Shown: in pieces, positions 10,700-22,029 of the stretch | Layout: each line of letters starts with the position of its first letter | Numbering within the stretch: position 1 is the first letter of the stretch | Source of the DNA: Aphrocallistes beatrix | Lineage: Eukaryota; Porifera; Hexactinellida; Sceptrulophora; Aphrocallistidae | Direction: 5' to 3' | NCBI GenBank assembly: GCA_963281255.1 | Contig: OY725492.1 | Span: 4,581,571-4,645,570 of the forward strand | DNA length: 64,000 nucleotides | Made by a program: the position numbers and the translations under genes | Notes under the pieces: model-generated | The model's database searches: none | What the model was told of the DNA's origin: nothing | The model's input: the letters and a program-made list of their open reading frames with translations, nothing else

Positions 10700-12616
10700 T
10701 GGCCATATCTTTTGCTCTTTCTCAGGAACTCGCCAACTTATTTGTTCTTAAGGTAGATAACATCCGTTCCACCATTGATTCAAGTGCATCGTCGTCTTCC
10801 GTTACCCCCTCAGATAATTCAAACATCGAATTCCAACATACTTTCCACCAATTCAAAGAATTATCTGAGGAAGAAATTGTTTCCCTTGTTTCCTCTGCTC
10901 CTAATAAATCTTGCATCCTCGATCATATCCCAGCATCCTTGGTCAAATCATCTCTACCCATCCTAGCGCCCATCCTTACGAAAATCGTAAATAGTTCCCT
11001 CTCCACTGGTCATTTTCCTTCTCCCTGGAAGCGCGCCATCATCTTACCCAAACTTAAAAGACCAAATCTTGATCCCATCTTCTCTAACTATCGTCCACTT
11101 AGCAATCTTTCTTTCATTTCTAAGATCACTGAGAGGGCCGCTTCCATCCAGGTCGTGAATCATCTTACATTACATCATCTCTTCCCCGGGACGCAGTCTG
11201 CCTATCGTAAACACCACAGTACGGAGACTGCGCTCCTGAAGGTCACAAACGACATCCTCCTCAGCATGAATCGCCAACACGTATCTCTTCTGGTTCTTCT
11301 TGATCTTAGTTCAGCCTTCGACACCGTCGACCAAACCATCTTACTCAACCGTCTCCAGTCTCATTTCGGCATCTGCGGCTCTTCTCTGTCTTGGTTTGAA
11401 TCTTACCTCTCTGGTAGGACTCAATTCGTCTCGATTAAGGGTTCTAGTTCCTCCAATATCCCGGTCCAACACGGAGTTCCTCAGGGTTCTTGTCTCGGTC
11501 CGCTTCTCTTTAGCCTCTATACTAGTCCTCTATTCGACCTCATTAGGTCCCACCTCCCCGACATGCACTGCTATGCCGACGATACTCAGGTCTATCTTTC
11601 TTTTAAACCCGGTTCCATCTCTTCTGAAGAATCTGCTTTCTCCGCCATCCAATATTGCATCTCCGCGATCCGTTCCTGGCTCCTCACCAACAAGTTGCTT
11701 ATCAATGACACCAAGACTGAGTTCCTTATAATAGGGACTCGTCAACAACTATCTAAGGTTCAAACTGATAGCATCTCTGTTGGTGAGTCGAGAATCTCTT
11801 CTTCCAAAGAAGTACGGAATCTTGGAACTTGGCTCGACAATACCCTCTCAATGTCTACTCAGGTCAGCAAAGTTGCCTCCTCCTGCTTCTACTACATCTA
11901 TAACATCCGGCGTATTAGAAAATATCTCTCTAGGGAAGTCTGTGAAACTCTTGTTAATTCTCTTATCACATCTCGTCTTGATTATTGTAACAGTCTCTTG
12001 TATGGTTGCCCCTCATCCCTCTTAGCTCGACTCCAGCGAGTCCAGAACAGTGCAGCCAGGCTTATCTACAATGTCTTTCGTACCTTTTCGTCATCTCCTC
12101 TCCTTATTAACCTCCACTGGCTGCCTGTTAAACATCGTATCCTCTTCAAAATCCTCCTCATAACTTACAAAGCCATCCATTCTCTTGCTCCGGACTATAT
12201 CATCCAGCTCATACAGGTTAAGTCATCCAATCGTACTCTACGATCATCCAACGCCATCCTCCTTGAGCATCCTACTATCAAATCTTCCAAAACTATGGGT
12301 GATCGTGCATTCACTTTAGCTGCGCCTGTTGAGTGGAATCTTCTGCCTCCGAGCATTCGGAATGCCCCCTCACTTCTTCTCTTCAAAAAACTCTTGAAAA
12401 CTCATCTTTTCCGTATCGCGCACGACACATCCACTTAAATAAATACTTATTAAATTAATTTCAATGCATATACATACATACCTTACAAGCATACATACAC
12501 ATACATACGTACATACATAACACACACCTACTTTTATTGAATTGTACAGCGCACTTGAACATATTAATATGGAATCTGCGCTATATAAATGTATATTATT
12601 ATTATTATTATTATTA
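10693..12616 (+). mobile_element. LINE retrotransposon, L2/CR1-like, 5'-truncated
   Basis: The element covers the reverse transcriptase frame (10699-12438) and a short 3' UTR with 'gcgctatataaatgtat' followed by (ATT)n at about 12592-12616. A 3' end of that form is typical of L2/CR1-clade LINEs. No apurinic endonuclease domain precedes the reverse transcriptase, so the copy is 5'-truncated, the usual result of incomplete target-primed reverse transcription. It lies against, and probably cut, the MULE remnant on the opposite strand. Its composition is clearly more GC-rich than the flanks. Confidence 0.75.
10699..12438 (+). CDS. LINE ORF2 fragment: reverse transcriptase
   Basis: A 579-codon open frame. 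The region before the reverse transcriptase has LSEEEIVSLVSSAPNKSCILD, followed by YRPLSNLSFISKI, then the catalytic blocks: LLVLLDLSSAFDTVD (motif A with the first Asp), GVPQGSCLGPLLFSLY (motif B) and CYADDTQVYLSF (motif C, the paired Asp of YADD). The thumb and C-terminal region follow (RVQNSAARLIY, LHWLPVKHRILFKILL, APVEWNLLPPSIRNA), all standard for L2/CR1/Jockey-type non-LTR elements. The frame has no internal stops, so the insertion is probably young. The true ORF start lies upstream of the truncation, so the ATG at 10699 is a convenience. Confidence 0.85.
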   Translation: MAISFALSQELANLFVLKVDNIRSTIDSSASSSSVTPSDNSNIEFQHTFHQFKELSEEEIVSLVSSAPNKSCILDHIPASLVKSSLPILAPILTKIVNSSLSTGHFPSPWKRAIILPKLKRPNLDPIFSNYRPLSNLSFISKITERAASIQVVNHLTLHHLFPGTQSAYRKHHSTETALLKVTNDILLSMNRQHVSLLVLLDLSSAFDTVDQTILLNRLQSHFGICGSSLSWFESYLSGRTQFVSIKGSSSSNIPVQHGVPQGSCLGPLLFSLYTSPLFDLIRSHLPDMHCYADDTQVYLSFKPGSISSEESAFSAIQYCISAIRSWLLTNKLLINDTKTEFLIIGTRQQLSKVQTDSISVGESRISSSKEVRNLGTWLDNTLSMSTQVSKVASSCFYYIYNIRRIRKYLSREVCETLVNSLITSRLDYCNSLLYGCPSSLLARLQRVQNSAARLIYNVFRTFSSSPLLINLHWLPVKHRILFKILLITYKAIHSLAPDYIIQLIQVKSSNRTLRSSNAILLEHPTIKSSKTMGDRAFTLAAPVEWNLLPPSIRNAPSLLLFKKLLKTHLFRIAHDTST

Positions 12617-12748
12617 TCTGAAATCAGATTTTTAGTATCCTTTTGAATTTGAACGTATTGCCCTTCATTAAAAAATCCGATTTAGTATTATTTGTATGGG
12701 AAAGAATCAAGTGTTGAAATACTTTTGTCCGCTCAGTGTATATGTATA

Positions 12749-13140
12749 CAAGCACGCTTCGCTTGCTTGCGCTGCGCGGCTGGCGGACACTGTGTGTCCG
12801 CAGAGTCGCCCTGCGGGCGCCTGGAGTCACTCAATCAAACATATTTTGGATATTTTTTCCTTCAAATAAATATTGTAAACAAATGTCGACGAATAATTTC
12901 TCATATGGATCTGAAAATATAATATTCAAAATCTACAGCACTACAAACCCCATGTCAACCATTGGAAGCTAGATTCTAGCCCATTTTTGTAATTTGTTTA
13001 CTTTATGTATATATTGTAAATAAAAGTAAACAAATTGATGATCAAATTTACTCGAAAATATGATATTCGAAATCTACATCCCTGAAAACCCCATGTCACC
13101 CGTTGGAAGCTAGTCTCTAGCATTATTTTCAAAATTCATC
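12749..13140 (-). mobile_element. Helitron-like repeat, inverted copy (5' border uncertain)
   Basis: The plus strand starts CAAGCACGCTTCGCTTGCTT, the complement of the family's terminal hairpin, followed by the usual GC-rich block 'gcggctggcggacactg'. One hairpin base is changed. The body toward 13140 is AT-rich and only loosely like other copies, so the inner limit is a guess. Confidence 0.4.
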
Positions 13141-13420
13141 AAATGGTGTGAAAATATGTATATAAAGGTGTGAAAATATGCAGATAATCTTTTTTATAGC
13201 CATATACTATAATATATTTAAGATATCAAACATAAGTTGTGGCTTTGAAGTATTAATAACAATGACGATCTATTTATTGTAGTGTCGTACTGGTACAATG
13301 ATTTCTATTGTAATCGTGTAGTCATTTATTTTGTATAGAAAAGGTGCGAAAAATTGTTTTTCATTTTTTTGCTGTCATTTGACACCTACATGCACGCAGC
13401 GCAAGCAAGCGAAGCGCGCT

Positions 13421-13422
<2 letters not shown>

Positions 13423-13462
<40 letters not shown>

Positions 13463-13955
13463 ACGAATTGATTGAAGAAACTGCCAGGCGCAGAAAGCTT
13501 ATTTTTGGCACGTGGGAGTTTTTTGGCTATGGCTCCAGTAAGTTCTGAGCTCAGAGCAAAATGTCGATTCATCATGGAATTATGACGTCATTGTCACATT
13601 TTAAAAGTAAAAAAAGCAACACAGTTATTCGAGCATAACTCAGCCATTATAGGAGATAGAAGGCTGAAATTTTAATAGAATCTGTATACTAGCATACCTC
13701 ACATATGATACAACTATCATCAAAAAATGATGACTCATCGCTTTGTTATGACGTCATCACTACGCATCAAAATTTTTAAAATTGACAAATTTGGTGATTT
13801 TTCGAGTGATATCGATTCTAAAGCACTAAGATGGACATATTTAGAAATGCTATCTCCCTTATAATTAACCAATGTGACCCCAGGCGACCGAAGGGAGCCT
13901 CCAGCGGACACAAAGTGTCCGCCAGCCGCGCAGCGCAAGCAAGCGAAGCGCGCTT
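13423..13955 (+). mobile_element. Helitron-like element, subfamily B, directly following a hairpin end
   Basis: A short 3' remnant (13392-13422) ends in the hairpin CAAGCG-AAGCG-CGCTTG. A (TA)n run follows, then the subfamily B body ('aacgaattgattgaagaaac', 'ccagtaagttctgagctcag', 'ggaattatgacgtcat'), ending with the GC-rich block and a second hairpin at about 13935-13955. It is closely similar to 6204-6742. There is no coding potential. Confidence 0.5.
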
Positions 13956-13959
13956 AGTA

Positions 13960-14395
13960 AACAAATTCGACAGTATGCTAGAGACTCGGTTTCAACAAGT
14001 GACTATGGAGTTTTAGGGGTGCACACCGTATCATGCCGTATAGATTCTGAACATCATATATTCGAAACTAGTTTACATATATTTTGTTTGTTTGACATGA
14101 ATTAAACGGTAATGCGGAAATGGTTCGCCTTTTCGAAAAAGGAAATAATTCGAATTGCAGATTTAGGAAATAGTTCGACTTTTCATCATTAGGATTAATG
14201 GTGGTTTTCATGTGAACTATACCGGTTTTTGTGCAAACTATTTCCACCATATCATAAATACATCATATTCTGGATCATACTTAGTACTTCGAAAATTTTG
14301 TTCGAAAAGTTAATTTTTGAGTCAGTAAGATTATTCGAGAGTACAAAGGTCGACTGAGGATGTGCAACTTGTCATAATTTTACATTTAAACTCAC
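13960..14395. other. Intergenic, nothing recognised
   Basis: AT-rich sequence without a supported gene. The minus-strand open frame at 14068-14250 has no recognisable domain or conserved neighbour and is probably incidental. Confidence 0.4.
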
Positions 14396-14640
14396 TTGCT
14401 TATCATTGACTGTTTCACGATTTAATTGAACTGTTTGTTTGTTTACAACTGTTGGAATGCAGTCAGAGCATCTGAGTTCTTGTTTACCATCTTTCTCAGT
14501 TAAATACGCATCCCTCGACATTCCACCGCAGTAGTTACAGAGTATAAACCTCGATTCCACCCTTCCAGATACTCTTCCACTAACAACTCTGTTCTCCATC
14601 CTCCGTAACTACCATCATCTCGTATCACATACACTAACTT
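14396..14640 (-). pseudogene. T3: exon 1 remnant of a TRAF unit
   Basis: The family's exon 1 is recognisable from about KLVYVIRDDGSYGGWRTELLV (14640-14575) to the CAA|gtgagt donor at 14396, with the RING-like FILCNYCGGM and LRCSDC pairs. A frameshift between the GGWRTELLV and FILCNYC parts breaks the frame. The first 15 or so codons are missing: sequence switches at 14640 to a block shared with about 41270. No exon 2 follows, so this is a dead fragment, closest to T4 and T11 (which also have LRCS where others have VACS). Confidence 0.75.
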
Positions 14641-15207
14641 GTATACTTATATGCATAGTAATGTATTGGTATACACACCCCGTTGTATTAAATTATCAAG
14701 AAATTGTTTCTGATCAATAAGATGTGAGCTTACATCCAACTGTTTTAAAAATCGACCGCAATTTCGCGGTTAAAAATAGGACTTCATTCGAAAACAATGG
14801 TCGTAATTCTGAAATAAATTAATATTAATGCCTATAAGTAGCGGAATGGCCGCTATTCCGGGTTTACTCTATATACATTAACTCGTAGTATCGAAATAAA
14901 TAATATATGAGATGCAGGGAAGTATAGAATTGTTGTCAGCTGTTTGACTTGTCAGAAAATACATCAAATCGAAAGTGTCAAAACAGAAAATAATTGGAAT
15001 TCAGAAGGAAGAACCTAATAACCTAAATAGTTCTGTAGATTCATACTAGAATGGTTCAGCCTACTCTAATAAACTAGTATCGAAACTACAAAATAAGAAA
15101 GTATCAGATAAGAAAACAAAGTACAGACGTGACCTACGTTATAATTATAACGTAGGTCACGGTACAGATTATTCTGTTTTCGTTTGTTTGTATTATTATT
15201 ATTATTA
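14641..15207. repeat. Segmental-duplication block (other copy about 41270-41784)
   Basis: From 'catagtaatgtattggtata' through 'gaaattgtttctgatcaata', 'tattaatgcctata' and the (ATT)n run before the T4 stop, this region matches 41278-41784 in order, with small indels. In both copies it lies immediately 3' of a closely related TRAF exon 2 (T4, T11), so block and gene were duplicated together. It presumably holds the 3' UTR. Confidence 0.65.
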
Positions 15208-16594
15208 TTATGGATCTAAAATTAGCTCCACAGAAATTTTTAGCATTATTGAGTCGCCTTTGGAGTATTCCTCTAGTAATAGATCAGCATGTGACACAAA
15301 TTCTGTATAACCGAAACTTCTATTCTTCTCAGCACTTGGTTTAACAAAGCACTCAGGAAGCCTACGTAAATCTTCTTCCGTCATTTCATAATTTATTTCA
15401 TAATTATTTTTATTATCAAGTTGGTTGATAAGTATCATAGAGAATTTGTACTGGACAGGCCATTTGAGAGCATCATCCCATTTTCCTTTCATAATACAAA
15501 GAAATAAACCAACACAATTATCACCACAAAGCCATTCAACACGTCCTTGAAACTTGTACAATCCTACATAGAACGGGTCACTGTATGAGTTTTTATTTTC
15601 TGATATCTTATTTCTAATTCCACCAATTTTCCATTCCAAGCTACCTCTTGGTATCAATTTTCTAAACACTTCATTCTCCTCTTCTAATTTAACTATTTTA
15701 TTCTGCATACTCTCAACTAATATTTGTACATCACTAATCATATTAATTGTTAGTTTCATATGTTTGTGCATATCTTCTTTCTCATGTTGTTCTAAGTTTC
15801 TTCTCTGAAATTTAACTTCACACCCGTATTGAGAATAAGGACACTCTGTTTCTTGTAGAGGACACTCCTGACGGAGATGAATAGATTTCTCCTTCCCTTT
15901 CACTCGAAATTCCTCACTGCATTTATTCGGACATGGAATAGGGAACTCTTCACATACTTCTAGATGTCCATTCATGTCACATGCTTTCGCACTATCACTA
16001 CAGTATTCACACTTGAAATTTCTCATGGGACAACATGTCCTGTGTGTCTCTACTTCCCTTCTCTCCACTCTACTCACTTCTCCTTTCTCATCTCTACATC
16101 CCAGAGGACACGCCACAGGAAATAACTCACACTCTTCTAGATGATGGAGTAGCTCACTCAGCTCATTTGTCCAATCACAGCCTTTCTTCTTCAATGGACA
16201 ATAAACCTAAATATTTATGTTGATCAAGTTCTATATCTACAGTTACCTGACCTGGAAGGGTCAAGGGAACTAAAATAAAATCTTAGCTTAAATTTAAACT
16301 CACTTGTTTATCATTGACTGTTTCGCGATTCAATTGAACTCGTTGCTTGTTTACATCTGTTGGTATACAATCGGAACATCTGAGTTCTTGTTTCTCATCT
16401 TTTTCAAACAAACACGCATCTCTCAACATTCCTCTGCAGTAGTTACAGAGTAGAAACTTCCCTTCTATTTTACCTGAGATTTCTTCCACTAACAACTCTG
16501 TTCTCCATCCTCCGTAACTACCATCATCTCGTATCACATACACTAACTTGTTTATTTCTGAGTTAGGTTCTGGTACAGAGGTTTTCTCCGCCAT
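15208..16594 (-). CDS. T4: RING-like/zf-TRAF/MATH protein (two exons)
   Basis: Exon 1 16304-16594 and exon 2 15208-16206, joined over a 97-bp phase-0 intron, give 429 residues without stops. The RING-like region has CNYC and CSDC; the position that is His in T2 (GKHKVAC) is Gln here (EKQELRC), so a classical RING is unlikely. The zinc-finger series is full length: CDW..HLEEC, CPLGC, HRTCCPM, CEYC, HLEVCEEFPIPCPNKC, CPLQETECPYSQYGC. A coiled coil (IVKLEEENEVFRKL) leads to the MATH domain (SLEWKIGGIRNK, DPFYVGLYKFQG, LKWPVQYKFSM, FVSHADLLLEEYSKGD). No membrane segment is present. Its intron start resembles that of orphan exon T12. Confidence 0.87.
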
Positions 16595-16820
16595 TATTCA
16601 CTCGTCTAACAATTCAGAACAGAATTAGTTTGTCTAAACACTACAAAACTGAGTATTAATTACTCAATGAGTGACTATTTAAATTGAGTTTATTAAATTG
16701 TTGTAACAAAATCCTTAAACAACTTATATCCATGTTATCTATACCAGGGAGTTACGAGGTTTTGCATCTGGTATATTACAAGTAGTTATTGCAGATCCAG
16801 GATATTATTAGTTGTAACTA

Positions 16821-17121
16821 CAGTGCACCCTCGCTAATCCGAACAGTTCTGTACCAATAAACCAAAAAAAGTTCGGATTAGTGAATTTGTTCCGATTAAT
16901 GAATTAACACTAATTCAATGGGGATTATTACTACATAATAAATTTGCATTGTTAGAATATTAAGGGTGCTATTTAGTTACGATTGCTTTTTAACTAGGAT
17001 TCTCAAACTTATTGAAAGATATACTATTACAAACGTTGATTCAAAGCATTAAGTAGATAAGATTATATTTCGACTGTTCGGATTGTAGGAATGAAGTGCT
17101 CGGATTAGCGAGGGTGGACTG
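16821..17121. mobile_element. TA-flanked MITE, pogo-like ends (301 bp)
   Basis: Starts CAGTGCACCCTCGCTAATCC and ends with the near-complement GGATTAGCGAGGGTGGACTG; TA flanks both ends. Sub-terminal 'gttcggattag' is repeated in inverted form. No coding capacity. Similar in style, not in sequence, to 282-469 and 52398-53134. Confidence 0.75.
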
Positions 17122-17510
17122 TAATGAGTTAGTTGAGTACAAAATAGCTAATATCATAGCCTACTCTAATAATGCCTCACAGTAGACTGAAAATCATGGA
17201 CTAGGGATGAAGTAATAGCCGAATGGATTAATACACGATTAGCCTAAAATCGTTAACCATGCAGAATAGGCATTAAGAAAATATTACCAGCATATATAAA
17301 CATGGCATCAAAGTACATATATCCGTTGTCAAAATTTCGATTAGTCATCATATCATTGCGCAACAGGTCATTATATGGAGGATTTTGGCAATTTTTAAAG
17401 CTGTTTTAAGCCTACTTCTAAATGTCATTAAGGTATAATTTTTGTTTAGAACTAAGATTAGTACGAGTTGATCTGAAAAATTTAGAATTTTTCAATGGAA
17501 TGTTGTTACA

Positions 17511-17874
17511 TTCCCGCGTTGCTATGGTAAAGCATTTTGATCAGTTTGAGCCATATCCTGCAAACTGTAAGAACTAGGTCTTCAAATTTGATCGTATTTG
17601 ATAGGCAATTGGCTACTTCCTATTAGGTAATAATACAAATTTTACTTCTAAATTCACAGACTACAGAGTTATGCGACAATTTAGTGTTTTGGTCACATTC
17701 TTAAAATCAACCCATAACTCAAAACTCGCTGAATTTAGAAGTTCAAGTTGTATTATCACCTAATAGGAAGTAGTCCATTGCCTATCAAACACGATCAAAT
17801 TTGGAGCTCTAATCATTACAGTTTGCATGAAATGGCCCAAACTGACCAAAATGCTTTACCATAGCAACGCGGGA
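17511..17874. mobile_element. Long inverted repeat, MITE-like (arms about 165 bp)
   Basis: The left arm begins TTCCCGCGTTGCTATGGTAA. The right arm ends with its complement (ttaccatagcaacgcggga) at 17874. The arms match over nearly their full length, including 'ttgatcgtatttgataggca' and 'cctattaggtaataatac', with a short centre near 17690-17705. There are no genes inside, and target duplications are not evident. Confidence 0.7.
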
Positions 17875-17889
17875 AAAGTTCCCAGGAAA

Positions 17890-18760
17890 AGTTCCCCGAT
17901 CGGAGATAGAGTAGAAATGAGGTTAGAGAGGAATATACAAGAATTGGAACTTAGCATCTATAACAGCAGTCTAATGGAAAATGAATAGCAGCCAGCTGTA
18001 ATAGAGTTCCAATAGAATCAAACACAAAGTCAAATTGATCATACACATCATCCATATAAGGAGAATCGATCTGATGGAAGGAAATGGAGAGATGAGTGAG
18101 TGAGTGAGAAGGAATGTAACTGTGCTAGTAACGACCTTAGCTGAGATGGAGAGGTGTGAAGTGGAGATGCTTTTAAGGATGTGAGATGCACATAATCGAG
18201 GAAGGGTAGAGACCTCACAAAACAGTCCCAAGCAATCGAAGAGATGAAACTGTCGAAGTAGAAACAACGAATGTGAGGAAAGAATAGTTCGAAATAGAGA
18301 AAGTAGTCAGCTATGGAATAATATTGATACTCGAATAGCATTTCGGATAATAAAACATATTTTCTGGTAAATTCCATCCAACCCATAAACCTAGCCAATG
18401 AATTCCCAGTTAAAGCCTCATAGTTGAATTGATGGAGACATGGCATATGTTCCATAGGCGTTGTATCCACTTCAAACCTCTGTACAATATCAACAGGATA
18501 GAGATAGCACTGTCTGACAACAAAACAGAGGAAACGAAGGACCATTTGAAATTGTCAATGGAATGCAAGATAGATCGAGTCATCGGACATTGATCACTCC
18601 ATGGCAACCACTTAGCCAAATGGCACTCATGAATTCTTGGATCGTGAGGTGTGAAAACTTCCAAACACTCGTCCACTTTCTTAATCTGTCCTTTCTATCA
18701 TGTCCCTCTGCAAGACCCAATCATTTGCATGGCATTTCCACATTTCCAAACCTTAACACT
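17890..18760 (-). pseudogene. N2: NLR-like fragment, degenerate
   Basis: Minus-strand copy of the block described for N1. From about 18730 downward it reads GLAEGHDRKDRLRKWTSVWKFSHLTIQEF with frame changes after SAIWLSG. It continues with the shared segments LLSEMLFEYQ and AWDCFVRSLPFLDYVHLTSL. Stops and frameshifts prevent a continuous product. It lies between T4 and T5, about 1.3 kb 5' of the T4 start. Confidence 0.5.
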
Positions 18761-18964
18761 ATTTCATGAGACAATGTCAGATCATGATCAGACACTAATA
18801 AACGCAGCTACACCAATTCTGTAGATACAACCGAGGACAGCTGGATTTTGGTCATAGAATCTGCACTAATGTTTGAGACTTTGAATAATTCATAATTCTT
18901 CATCATCTTTCAATGAATTAGTCAACTTAGGTGAGAAGACAAAAACTGAGAGGCGAGTCAAACT

Positions 18965-19269
18965 TGAGCAGAGGAGTATTGCTACAGCATGACAATGCAA
19001 GGCGCCATGTAAGCAAGAAAACTATCAACGTAATGAAGGAGTTAGGCTTCGAATGTTTGTCCCACCCCCATTATAGTCCTGACCTGGCACCTAGCGATTA
19101 TTGGTTGTTCGGGGAAATGAAAAGGCTACTACGTGGAAAAAGATTTGACGATTTCAAAAGTCTTAAGTACCAGTTAGACCAATGGGAAAAGGGCCTCCCC
19201 GGAATTCTTCGCCACTGGGATAGACAGGCTCTCAGACCGATGGTAAAAGTGCATAAAGTTGAAGGGTGA
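18965..19269 (+). pseudogene. M1: mariner-like transposase fragment
   Basis: Open frame with VLLQHDNARRHVS (second catalytic Asp) followed by HYSPDLAPSDYWLFGEMKR (third Asp), then the C-terminal KRFDDFKSLKYQLDQ. This is the C-terminal third of a mariner-family transposase; the helix-turn-helix and first catalytic Asp are absent. The same fragment recurs 3' of T6 and T14 (M2, M3), so it was duplicated with the TRAF units after one original insertion. Confidence 0.75.
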
Positions 19270-19402
19270 TTACATTGAAAATTTCGATTACTTTTATTGA
19301 TTAGTGCTTGTATATATATATGGACGGAGGAGATATGCCATAAGGGCATTTCCCTATAAGAGCTGCACTAAGAAGTAATGAAACAGAAAAAAAACAATGA
19401 GA

Positions 19403-19412
19403 CTTATTTATT
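19403..19412 (-). terminator. Candidate polyadenylation signal of T5
   Basis: AATAAATAAG on the minus strand, 80 bp 3' of the T5 stop. It is conserved at the same distance in T6 and T14. Position and sequence fit a eukaryotic poly(A) signal; no transcript evidence is available. Confidence 0.5.
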
Positions 19413-19491
19413 CAAATCAGATATCAAAAAGTCTATAGAGACTAATCACTAAACACAACTGTTGCTATCTAAGAAAATATTAGTTTGTATC

Positions 19492-21613
19492 TTAGACTAG
19501 CTCCACCGAGATGTTTAGCATTATTGAGTCATCTTTATAGTATTTATCTTGTAATAGAACATCATGAGGGATAAACTTAATACGATAACCTCCATTCCTC
19601 TCACTGCTTGGTTTACTAAAGTGTTCAGCAAAATTCTTCAAATATTCCTCTGGGATTATACCATTGAACTCAAAATTATGTCTAGCATCAAGTTGGTTGA
19701 TAAGTACCATTGAAAATTTGTACTTGATAGGCCATTTAAGTGTGTCATCCATTTTTCCTTTCAAAATGTGAAGATATAAACCAACATAATTTCTCTCTTC
19801 ATTCCATAAGATTTGTGCTTGAAACTTGTACAATCCTACATCAAATGGATCACTGAATGTGTTCCTATTCCACCAAATTCTGTTCTTCGCTCCACTAATT
19901 GTCCATTCAAGATTTCCTTCAGCTCCGAAGCTTGAGATCGTAGGAATTAACAAAGATTGGAATATCTTTAAATGACCAATTTCGCTTGAGCTTGAGGTCA
20001 TCATAATAATAACAATCAACACAGTCATCATAATCATCATAGGAATGAATAAAGATTTAAATCGATTTAAATGACCGTTCTCTTTAGCTGTACGATTCAA
20101 ATGCTTGTCCATATCTCCTTTCCTTTCCTGTAACGATGATCGAGATTCTTCATTCTTCTTTTCTAAATTAAGGATCTTCGTACTCAACTCTGTTTTTTTC
20201 TCTTCCAATTTCACTACCTTACTCTGAATCATAAATCCATTACTTCTCAATTCTCTTTCTGTAACGTTATTACCTCGCTTTTCATTAGATGAATCGTTAG
20301 TTTCATATGTTTGTGCATGTACTCTTTCTCATGTTGTTCTAAGTTTCCTCTCTGAACTTTAAATTCACACCCGTATTGAGAATAAGGACACTCTGTTTCT
20401 TGTAGAGGACACTCCTGACTGAGATGAAAAGATTTGTTCTTCCTTTTCACTCGAAATTCTTCGCTGCATTTATTCGGACATGGAATAGGGAACTCTTCAC
20501 ATACTTCTAGATGTCCATTCATGTCACATGCTTTCACATTAATACTACAGTATTCACACTTGACAGTTCTCATGGGACAACATGTCCTGTGTGTCTCTAC
20601 TCCCCTTCTCTCCACTCTACTCACTTCTCCTTTCTCATCTCTACATCCCAGAGGACACGCCACAGGAAATAACTCACACTCTTCTAGATGATGGAGTAGC
20701 TCACTCACTTCATTTGTCCAATCACAGCCTTTCTTCTTCAATGGACAATAAACCTAAATACAAGTATCTTATATATTAAAAACTAGGAATTTTTGTATGT
20801 TTGTGTTTGTCTGAATTGATTGAATTGAATCTGCAAAAATGGAAAACAAATTTTCACACCTTCTCTATACAATGTATACGAGCGTATGACTTCACTCCCT
20901 CATTGTACGACACTACAATCGATTGCCATAGTTATTAATACTTCAAAGCCACAACTTACGTTAGATATCTTAATTTTATCATAGTGTAGAGCAATAAATT
21001 TTCACACCTTATATAAATTTTTAATACCATTTTACGAACTTTGAAAAGTATGCTAGAGAGTAGTTGCCAACGATTGACATGGGGGGTTTTCAGGGGTGTA
21101 GATTTCGAATTCTTTTTATCATGGACTTAACTTTCCTTCTCCGGTTATGAATTCATGATTCACCATAGATGAATGAAGTTTTTGTCAGTAGTGAATTATG
21201 AAATAATCAATCGTCTCTTTGATAGAACGACTCTGCTACTACGCAGTGCCCGCAAACCGCACAGCGCAAGCAAGCGAAGTGCGCTTGTTTAAATAGAAAT
21301 GTCAATCTTCAATCAATAGTAAAATATATTGAAATTTATATAAATTTAAACTCACTTGTTTCTCGTTGACTGTTTCACGATTCAATTGAGCTATTTGTTT
21401 GTTTATCCCTTTCGGAATACAAAGAGAACAAGCTACCTTGTGTTTACCATCTTTCTCATAAAAGCACGCATCTCTCAACATTCCTCTGCAGTAGTTACAG
21501 AATAGAACTACCAACTCTGTTCTCCATCCTCCGTAACTACCATCATCTCGTATCACATACACTAACTTGTTCGTTTCTGAGTTAGGTTCTGGTACAGAGG
21601 TTTTCTCTGCCAT
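19492..21613 (-). pseudogene. T5: TRAF unit with 7-bp deletion frameshift in exon 2
   Basis: Exon 1 (21356-21613) encodes 86 residues; 11 residues between TELV and LFCNYC are deleted in frame. Exon 2 (19492-20753) opens with the full zinc-finger series up to VITLQKEN and then meets TGA. Relative to T14 a 7-bp unit (AATTGAG-like) is missing here, shifting the frame. Downstream, coiled coil, hydrophobic segment (FIPMMIMMTVLIVIIMM) and MATH domain are intact in another frame. The intron is 602 bp because of an inserted Helitron-like element. If translated, the product would be a RING/zinc-finger protein of about 254 residues without MATH. Confidence 0.85.
20767..21287 (+). mobile_element. Helitron-like element inside the T5 intron
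   Basis: Begins TCTTATATATTAAAAACTAG after an A, and ends with the GC-rich block and a hairpin with one changed base (CAAGCGAAGTGCGCTTG) before a T. Insertion between A and T without duplication fits rolling-circle elements. T6 and T14 carry only a related 5' piece in the same intron place (from about 25867 and 49231), so the original insertion preceded those duplications. Confidence 0.55.
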
Positions 21614-22029
21614 TATTCACTCGTCTAACAATTCAGAACAGAATTAGTTTGTCCAAACACTATAAAGCTGAGTATTAATTACTCAATGAGTGACTATTTA
21701 AATTGAGTTTATTATATTGTTGTAACTAAATCCTTAAACAATGTACATATATCCATATTATGCATACCAGGGAGATACGAGGTTTTGCATATTGTATATT
21801 AGTTATTGCAGATCCAGGATATTGTTAGTGTAACTATTGAGTTGGTTGAAGTTTCAGAAGTGCACCTTTGGTATTCTTAGAAGCACAAAATAGCTAATAT
21901 TTAAAACTATAAATACTCGATGGGATAAACAAATACTACACTAATTAAGGAACAACAAAACATAATATAAATCAGCTGTGTGTTGGAGAACATTAGTTGT
22001 GATCTGTTTCAAAGAGTTCACTTCTCAAC

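Noticed and set aside
11300-11731. Extra frames inside the LINE reverse transcriptase, both strands
   Set aside because: They overlap the well-supported reverse transcriptase frame and show no motifs of their own.
18931-19269. Mariner-like fragment as an active transposase gene
   Set aside because: The DNA-binding domain and the first catalytic Asp are missing in all three copies, and one has a frameshift.
20434-20691. Ser/His-rich plus-strand frames repeated at each zinc-finger exon (also 25532, 33593, 48898, 55487, 59117)
   Set aside because: Antisense shadows of the conserved zinc-finger coding sequence.
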